DNA from: Tepidisphaeraceae bacterium
Lineage (GTDB): Bacteria; Planctomycetota; Phycisphaerae; Tepidisphaerales; Tepidisphaeraceae
Length of the DNA stretch: 64,000 nt
Assembly (NCBI GenBank): GCA_035998445.1
Contig: DASYHQ010000017.1
Location: forward strand, 1-64,000
Direction: 5' to 3'
Below the pieces are notes generated by a model. It was not told the origin of the DNA. It saw nothing but the letters and a program-made list of their open reading frames with translations, and did not search any database. Shown piece after piece: positions 59,101 through 64,000 of the stretch; position 1 is the first letter of the stretch; each line of letters starts with the position of its first letter. The position numbers and the translations under genes are program-made.

Positions 59101-59205
59101 TGTCATCCCGAATGGGAGCGGTAGCGACCTGAGGGATCTCGACGGTCGTTACGACGTCCCCCTATCTCAGATCCCTCGGGTCGCTACCGCTAGGGTCAGG
59201 ATGAC
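59101..59205. repeat. Family C inverted repeat, copy 6
   Basis: TGTCATCCCGAATGGGAGCG is answered by CGCTACCGCTAGGGTCAGGA and TGACA, with the inner GAGGGATCTC and AGATCCCTCGG pair. The right arm has small changes. Confidence 0.85.
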
Positions 59206-59325
59206 AATGCGAGGCAACGCGTCCCGGGGGCCCGGGTTTGTCCGCTAGGCTCATGGATAAGTGGCAGCCGCCGGTCGCCCGACGACGCCTCATTCCGCTT
59301 GCCATACGGGTGACTCGCCGACCGC

Positions 59326-59784
59326 TCAGTGCTTGTGGTCGTGCTTGTCCATCTCGAACGAGCCCGACTGCACGCCGGCATCGGTCTCCAGTTCCACCCA
59401 GAGCTTAGCCCCTTCCGGCAGCGGCTTGGGCACGTCGACCTCGCCGGTGTAGGTGGTTTTGCCCTTGGTGCCGGCGGCCTTGGTCGAGCCGCTGCCGTCC
59501 TGCGTGCCGATCCAGACGCGCAGCGCCTTGGGGTCCGACGTGGCGTCGATCAGCTTGATGTCGAAATCGACGTGCTCGCCCGGCTCGGCTTCGCCGATGA
59601 GGATGACCGAGACGGTATACCCAGCGATCGGCTGCCGACCGAGCTTGTGCTTCTCGCCCTGGCCGTGCTTATGCCCCTCGGCGGCCATCGCATGGCCAGC
59701 CTGCGGCACGAGCGACGACGTGCTGACGATTCCCGTGCCCAGCAAAGCGGCGGCGACGGCGGTGGTGATGATGGTCTTGCGCAT
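59326..59784 (-). CDS. Secreted His-rich protein of unknown function
   Basis: A 152-residue exported protein. A signal peptide spans about residues 1-34 (TTAVAAALLGTGIVSTSSL, cleavage near HAMAAE). The mature start is His-rich (EGHKHGQGEKHKLG) and so is the end (MDKHDHKH), which suggests metal binding. Between them lies a beta-sandwich-like domain (YTVSVILIGEAEPGEHVDFD, ALRVWIGTQDGSG, LPEGAKLWVELETDAG). AGGAG precedes the ATG. No family was recognised; metal binding is inferred from composition only. Confidence 0.8.
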   Translation of the reverse strand: MRKTIITTAVAAALLGTGIVSTSSLVPQAGHAMAAEGHKHGQGEKHKLGRQPIAGYTVSVILIGEAEPGEHVDFDIKLIDATSDPKALRVWIGTQDGSGSTKAAGTKGKTTYTGEVDVPKPLPEGAKLWVELETDAGVQSGSFEMDKHDHKH

Positions 59785-59912
59785 GATTGGTGCTCCTGTG
59801 TACGTCCCCCGATTCTATGCCACGATCCATCCCCCCGCACGCGCGGCGGGCGCAACAGTTTCACCTGGCCTCGCCTTGCCCTGCCGCCCGGTGCCGTTGC
59901 GCGGGCGCAGCT

Positions 59913-61970
59913 TTAAGTCGGCAACAGCCGGATCGTTTCGTACGGCAGCCCCATCGACAGTCGCGCCAGGCTCACCACCAGCCAGAAACCCGCCGCCGAG
60001 GCTTCGCCGACGATGAGTCCCAGGAAGACGGGTTTGGCGCGCACGAACAGGTCGGCCCCGCCCAGGCGTAGCACGGTGGTCTTGGCGACCCAGCCGATGA
60101 AGATGCTGCACCAGGTCATCTGCACGCCCCACGTGTAAACGAGCAGGAACCCCACCGGGTGGAACGGCCACCCGACGAAGCGCAGCCGCATCGCGCTGAG
60201 CCCCGCTACCACCGCGGCGCCAAAGCTGGCGTGACCGATGCGGTTCTGCGGCTCGCGCGGCCCGTCGCGCGGGGGCACGTAGTCGACCACCGGCGCCATC
60301 GACACCGACCGCGGCATGCCTGACGCGCCCCACGACGACACCGGCGCCTCCTGCGTGCGATCGAGCGTGGCGGCGTACGTGTAGTCGGCCCACAACATGC
60401 CCGCGCCCGACACCAAGAACGCCACCACGATCGTCAGCAGTAGGCAAACCGCCACCGGCCAGCGCGGGCCTGGCCGTTCCTGTGGGTCCGTGAGGTCGGC
60501 GAGGCGGATCGCCTGCGGCGCGAACACCGGCATCGCCTGGCGCACGTCGGCCGTCAGCATGCCGGTGAACAACGTCGAGAAGAAATACGTCGGCAGCGTC
60601 GTGCGGCCGGTCAGCGGCGCAGGCATGTCCTGCGCCAACATCGCCCACGGCCGGCGCAGTTCGAACGGGATCAACACGTACAGCAGCCCCGTCTCCGCCA
60701 CCACCTTGGCCAGCACAAGGTAGACCAGCATCAGCATCGCCACGATCGCGATCGCCCCCACCAGCGACACGCCGACCAGCGCCAGCCACGTCACCAGCCC
60801 GATCACGCAGACCACCAGCCCCCACCCCGACACAGCGTGCGGCAGGTAGCGGCCGCGCGATTCGTTGCCCGCTCGACCGCGCAGCATCTGGGCGGTTACC
60901 TCGCGCAAATGCCGGCGGGCGATCCACAGGATCGTCACGCCGAACGCCAGCGTGGCGCCAACGATCTGGTCGCGCTGCATGCCGTGCGTCACCTCGATCC
61001 CACCGGTGCCGGCGGCCATCCGGAAGATCTGCAGCAGCACGAACATCACCCAGATGCTCAGCGCCACCCGCGTATCGGCAAAGTAGACGATGCCGACGAC
61101 GGTCAGGAAAATCGTCTGCGTCTTGAACAGCCGCTCGGTCAGCGACCACGGCAGTTCGCTGAGCGTCGTCGTCAGATCAAATCGCAGCGGGATGGCCGGG
61201 AAGTGCGTGGGGTCGTACCGGGCAAGGCCGTTGATCAGGTGGACGACGAAGACCAACCCGAACGTGATCCAGAACGCGCGCGACGACAACAGCCGGTTAA
61301 ACGCCCGCCCCGGCGCCGGTGGCTCGATCAGCGACATGAAGACGGTCGCCAGCGGGAACGGCAGGCGCTCGTTGTCCACCCACTGCCGGCGGAAGATCAG
61401 CGTTAAGAAGATCACGCTGCCGAACAGCAGCGAGAAGAACGTGCCCCACGCCAGCGCCGGCATCGCCCAGGCCCCCCATGGCACGTCGCGCAACTGGTCG
61501 ATCAGCGACGTGCTGCCCGAGGGGATGCGCCCGACGAAGTCGCGCACCACGGGGTCGGCGCTGGCGCTGGCAACGCTGGTCGTGTTCACGCGCGGCCAGA
61601 GCCACTGCGGCAGGTCCATCGTCTGTACCGCCTCGGCGAAGCCGGGGTAGCTCGCCTGCAGCGCCCAGTACTGCACGAGGTGGCCCGGCAGGTAGCGCAT
61701 CAACCCCACCGCGGCCACACCGCAGCCGATCAGGACCATGCCCAGCGCCAGCCCCAGTTCCGCGGCGCTCAGCGACAGCCGTGGCGCATAGCGCGACAGC
61801 AGCCCGTTGGCCGCCGAGACGATGAGCAGCACGAACACCACGCTGGTCGGCAGCGCGTTGCCGATCATGTCGGTGTTGTTGGCGACGTAATTATTGAACG
61901 GCGTGATCGCGCAGAGCGCGGTCACGCCGATCAGGCCAACGATGACGCTACGGGGAGTTACGCTTCGCAA
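59913..61970 (-). CDS. Large membrane protein of the DUF6785/OPT-like type
   Basis: A 685-residue polytopic protein with about 14 hydrophobic segments. The opening TPRSVIVGLIGVTALCAITP followed by FNNYVANNTDMIGN, and the later ERLPFPLATVFMSLIEPP, match a family of planctomycete and archaeal membrane proteins (DUF6784/DUF6785) distantly related to oligopeptide transporters. No upstream ATG fits; TTG at 61970, four bases after GGAGCGAC begins, places the N terminus exactly where family members start. Function is unknown; transport is inferred from topology. It is divergent from the histidine kinase gene. Confidence 0.85.
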   Translation of the reverse strand: MRSVTPRSVIVGLIGVTALCAITPFNNYVANNTDMIGNALPTSVVFVLLIVSAANGLLSRYAPRLSLSAAELGLALGMVLIGCGVAAVGLMRYLPGHLVQYWALQASYPGFAEAVQTMDLPQWLWPRVNTTSVASASADPVVRDFVGRIPSGSTSLIDQLRDVPWGAWAMPALAWGTFFSLLFGSVIFLTLIFRRQWVDNERLPFPLATVFMSLIEPPAPGRAFNRLLSSRAFWITFGLVFVVHLINGLARYDPTHFPAIPLRFDLTTTLSELPWSLTERLFKTQTIFLTVVGIVYFADTRVALSIWVMFVLLQIFRMAAGTGGIEVTHGMQRDQIVGATLAFGVTILWIARRHLREVTAQMLRGRAGNESRGRYLPHAVSGWGLVVCVIGLVTWLALVGVSLVGAIAIVAMLMLVYLVLAKVVAETGLLYVLIPFELRRPWAMLAQDMPAPLTGRTTLPTYFFSTLFTGMLTADVRQAMPVFAPQAIRLADLTDPQERPGPRWPVAVCLLLTIVVAFLVSGAGMLWADYTYAATLDRTQEAPVSSWGASGMPRSVSMAPVVDYVPPRDGPREPQNRIGHASFGAAVVAGLSAMRLRFVGWPFHPVGFLLVYTWGVQMTWCSIFIGWVAKTTVLRLGGADLFVRAKPVFLGLIVGEASAAGFWLVVSLARLSMGLPYETIRLLPT

Positions 61971-62189
61971 GTCGCTCCGGGCTGAACATGCCGCGTGTCG
62001 GGCGCGGCGCCAGATGGATGGCCAAGGATAAACGAAACAATTGCACGCCACACGGCCCGACTCACAGCTTCGACAGTCGGGCAACAGTCCTTAATTTCCC
62101 ACGGAGTCCGGTTGGCTAGCCGTTGCTTATCAGGAATATAGAGCCAGTCCGGGATAAACCGTACAACCCGATCGTCCGATGCACAGGAT

Positions 62190-64000
62190 GTGTCTGACCA
62201 ACTTCGTAGAAAATCAGACCGTCTCGCCACCGCCGCGCCATCCAACGCCTCGGAAGTGGTGACGACCGATAACCCGAAGGTGCCGCGGCGCACGCTCGGC
62301 CACACCGCCGGGCGTCTCGTTACGGCCGCCTACGTCATGCTGATCATGGCCGGCCTCTGGACGGCATGCGTTTGGACGGTTCGCCAGTCGGTGGCACAGG
62401 CGTCGGCCGAGGCCCTTAACGCGCACGCCAGCCTGCGGGTCAACACCGTGCGCGATCACCTGCAGCGCAACGACCTCACCGCTGCCCGCCGGCTCGTCAG
62501 CGATGCGGTGGCGGACCTGGGCCTGCTGGGCAGTCGACTCGTCCTACCGACCGGCGAGGTGGTCGCCGACCACACGCCAGCGTTGATCAGCGTTCGTTCC
62601 CTGCCGCCCGAGTGGCTTGAGGCCGGCCTCGACTTCACGAATGCACCCGTACCCGGTCAAACCGTCGTCCCCTTCGAACTGCCCGGCCGTGGCTGGTTGC
62701 GGCTGGAGTTGATCGCCGATCCCGCGCGGCAGCAGGCCAACCTGCTTCCACTGCACGCGACGTTCGCGTTGGGCACCGTCGTGCTGCTGGCGGGCATCAC
62801 GTTCGTCGCCCGCCGTTCCAGCAAGCGGATGCGCGGCGCAGAAGAGATCCACCAAGCCCTGATCGCCCTGGACCGCGGCGAGACCGACCTGGCGATCCTG
62901 CAGATCTCCGAATCCATCGGCTCCGAGGTTCGCGCCTGGAACACGTTGCTGCAAACGCGCGAGGACGAGGGCCGCGCCGCGCTCGTTACGCGAACCGGGA
63001 CGGCGGCGGCGGCGCTGGGTGGCCGGTCCAGTGGGCAGTTGTTCGCCGCCTGCGACGCGCTGCCGAACGGGCTGGTCGTGGTGGACGCGCAGCAGAACGT
63101 GCGCTTCAGCAACGGCGCCGCCGTCATGATGCTGCGCCTCGGCGACGGTGACCTCGTCGGCAAGCCGTTCGCCGACCTGATCGCCGACGCCAGCGTCGCC
63201 ACGGCCGTCCATGAGGCGGTCGCCGGTGGCCGGAAGCGGTCGAAGCTGGAGTTCGAGCGTGCCGAGGACGGCAACACGAGCTGGTTCCGCGTGAACGTGC
63301 GCCCGCTGCGCCGCGACGACGGTGGCGGCGCCGTGGTCACCGTGGAGGACGTCACGCAGGCTCGCACCGCCGAGCAGGCGCGCGACACGTTCATCGCCCA
63401 GGCCACGCACGAGCTGCGCACCCCGCTGACCAACATCTGCCTGTACGTCGAGGCCGCGATCGACGCCGGCGACGACGCCGTCACCCGCTCGGCCAGCCTG
63501 AACGTCATCAACGAGGAAAGCCGCCGCCTCGAGCGCATCGTCGGCGACATGCTGTCGGTCTCCGAGATCCAGGCCGGATCGTTCAAGGTGGAGATGCGCG
63601 ACGTGCGCCTCGACGCGCTGTTCGACAAGATCCATCGCGACTTCGAGGCGCAGGCCGTCGACAAGCGCATCAAGTTAACCTTCCACCTGCCGCCGAAGTT
63701 CCCCGTGGCGCGCGGCGACCGCGACAAGATCGAGATCGCGATCCAGAACCTCGTCGGCAACGCGATCAAGTACACGCCCGCCGGTGGCCGGGTCGACGTG
63801 AGCGTCGAATCGACCGAACAGCTGCTCAGCATCGCCGTGAAGGACACCGGCTTCGGCATCTCGCCCGACGCGCTGCCCAGGCTCTTCAGTCGCTTCTTCC
63901 GCGCCGACGACCCGCGCGTGCGCGAGGTCACCGGGACCGGGCTCGGGTTGGCGCTGGCGCGCGACGTGGTCCGGCTGCACGGGGGCGACATCACCGTCGA
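62190..64000 (+). CDS. PAS-domain sensor histidine kinase (cut by window end)
   Basis: An open frame from about 62190 to the window edge, at least 603 residues. From the N terminus: a membrane helix (about 48-68), an outer sensor region of about 120 residues, a second helix (about 194-212), a PAS domain (LPNGLVVVDAQQNVRFSNGA onward, about 290-395), then the kinase core. The core has the H box HELRTPLTN with phospho-acceptor His407, the N box NLVGNAIKYTPAGG, DTGFGIS, FSRFFR and the G2 box GTGLGLAL. The start is uncertain: GTG 62190 or GTG 62256; no strong ribosome site is seen. The ATPase domain is nearly complete at the edge. The partner regulator is not in view. Confidence 0.92.
   Translation, partial: MSDQLRRKSDRLATAAPSNASEVVTTDNPKVPRRTLGHTAGRLVTAAYVMLIMAGLWTACVWTVRQSVAQASAEALNAHASLRVNTVRDHLQRNDLTAARRLVSDAVADLGLLGSRLVLPTGEVVADHTPALISVRSLPPEWLEAGLDFTNAPVPGQTVVPFELPGRGWLRLELIADPARQQANLLPLHATFALGTVVLLAGITFVARRSSKRMRGAEEIHQALIALDRGETDLAILQISESIGSEVRAWNTLLQTREDEGRAALVTRTGTAAAALGGRSSGQLFAACDALPNGLVVVDAQQNVRFSNGAAVMMLRLGDGDLVGKPFADLIADASVATAVHEAVAGGRKRSKLEFERAEDGNTSWFRVNVRPLRRDDGGGAVVTVEDVTQARTAEQARDTFIAQATHELRTPLTNICLYVEAAIDAGDDAVTRSASLNVINEESRRLERIVGDMLSVSEIQAGSFKVEMRDVRLDALFDKIHRDFEAQAVDKRIKLTFHLPPKFPVARGDRDKIEIAIQNLVGNAIKYTPAGGRVDVSVESTEQLLSIAVKDTGFGISPDALPRLFSRFFRADDPRVREVTGTGLGLALARDVVRLHGGDITV

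Larger units (their letters stand above)
58697..59325. other. Intergenic region filled by three repeat families
   Basis: Families A (58742-58962), B (58955-59033) and C (59101-59205) follow one another almost without spacing between convergent genes. No gene is seen. The last 120 bases, before the stop codon of the His-rich protein gene, show nothing recognisable. Confidence 0.7.

Noticed and set aside
62544-63994. Long minus-strand frames at the right edge
   Set aside because: They are shadows of the plus-strand histidine kinase, which carries all kinase boxes in frame.

Overview
The window looks like a chromosome piece of a planctomycete, most likely a Phycisphaerae-type bacterium. The grounds are high G+C, two proteins ending in PEP-CTERM sorting tails (VPEP, hydrophobic stretch, RRR), a planctomycete-style zinc-ribbon membrane protein (CGRCRYDL), two GroELs, a sulfatase and polysaccharide-degradation locus, ECF sigma factors with partner genes, and intergenic spaces crowded with dispersed inverted repeats. 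No rRNA or tRNA gene was recognised, and no CRISPR array was seen.

Layout. 0.7-4.1 kb: small unknown genes, a calcineurin-like phosphoesterase and a diacylglycerol-kinase-type lipid kinase. 4.3-6.7 kb: a secreted fasciclin protein, a SigK-like ECF sigma factor and an RskA-like anti-sigma factor. 6.9-11.2 kb: a copper-chaperone-type HMA protein, ribH, a delta-9 desaturase and an RRM protein. 11.9-15.2 kb: dnaX (with a run of ten A suggesting tau/gamma recoding), ybaB and ruvA. 15.6-17.9 kb: a large secreted unknown. 18.0-25.6 kb: a one-strand chaperone block, groEL2 - toxin/antitoxin pair - groES - groEL1 - dnaJ - grpE - FmdB-type zinc ribbon - yacG, with a crcB remnant at its end. 25.7-35.2 kb: membrane and cell-surface genes (DUF4105, GT87, flippase, zinc-ribbon protein, fibronectin-like protein).

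35.2-38.4 kb is the accessory region: a 21-bp minisatellite, several paired repeats, small lipoprotein and membrane genes, and two integron-type gene cassettes with attC sites but no integrase in the window (a CALIN-like array). The key evidence is that each cassette's start is exactly complementary, over 12 bases, to the R'' box of its own attC. 38.5-41.4 kb: ppdK behind a near-consensus promoter. 42.3-45.1 kb: an ECF42-type sigma factor with two DGPF/YCII proteins and an SRPBCC protein. 45.3-51.2 kb: a MscS channel, DUF2254, DUF421 and an ABC-2-type exporter. 51.4-58.7 kb: a carbohydrate locus (PEP-CTERM glycoside hydrolase, sulfatase, alpha-galactosidase-like enzyme, PEP-CTERM protein, oligogalacturonate lyase). 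59.3-64.0 kb: a His-rich secreted protein, a large membrane protein and a sensor histidine kinase cut by the window end.

Between the genes sit at least eleven families of dispersed inverted repeats, called A to K below. A = GGCATGGGCG hairpins; B = ACTCCGAAGGATCT; C = GTCATCCCGA..GAGGGATCTC; D = CTCTCCCGG..GGTGAGGGTGA; E = GTTTAGCCGCGAGC; F = GTAGGGGCAGGCCTCCG; G = GGGTGCCACGGGT; H = CCGCCGGTACTCCTGCGG; I = GAGGAAAAGGGGACATCC; J = CCCACGAATTGGCACGAA; K = TTGGCATTGGGGCTTGGGA. They sit directly against stop codons, start codons and one another, and one is nested inside another. Family names, functions and start choices rest on reading motifs by eye; no database search was run.
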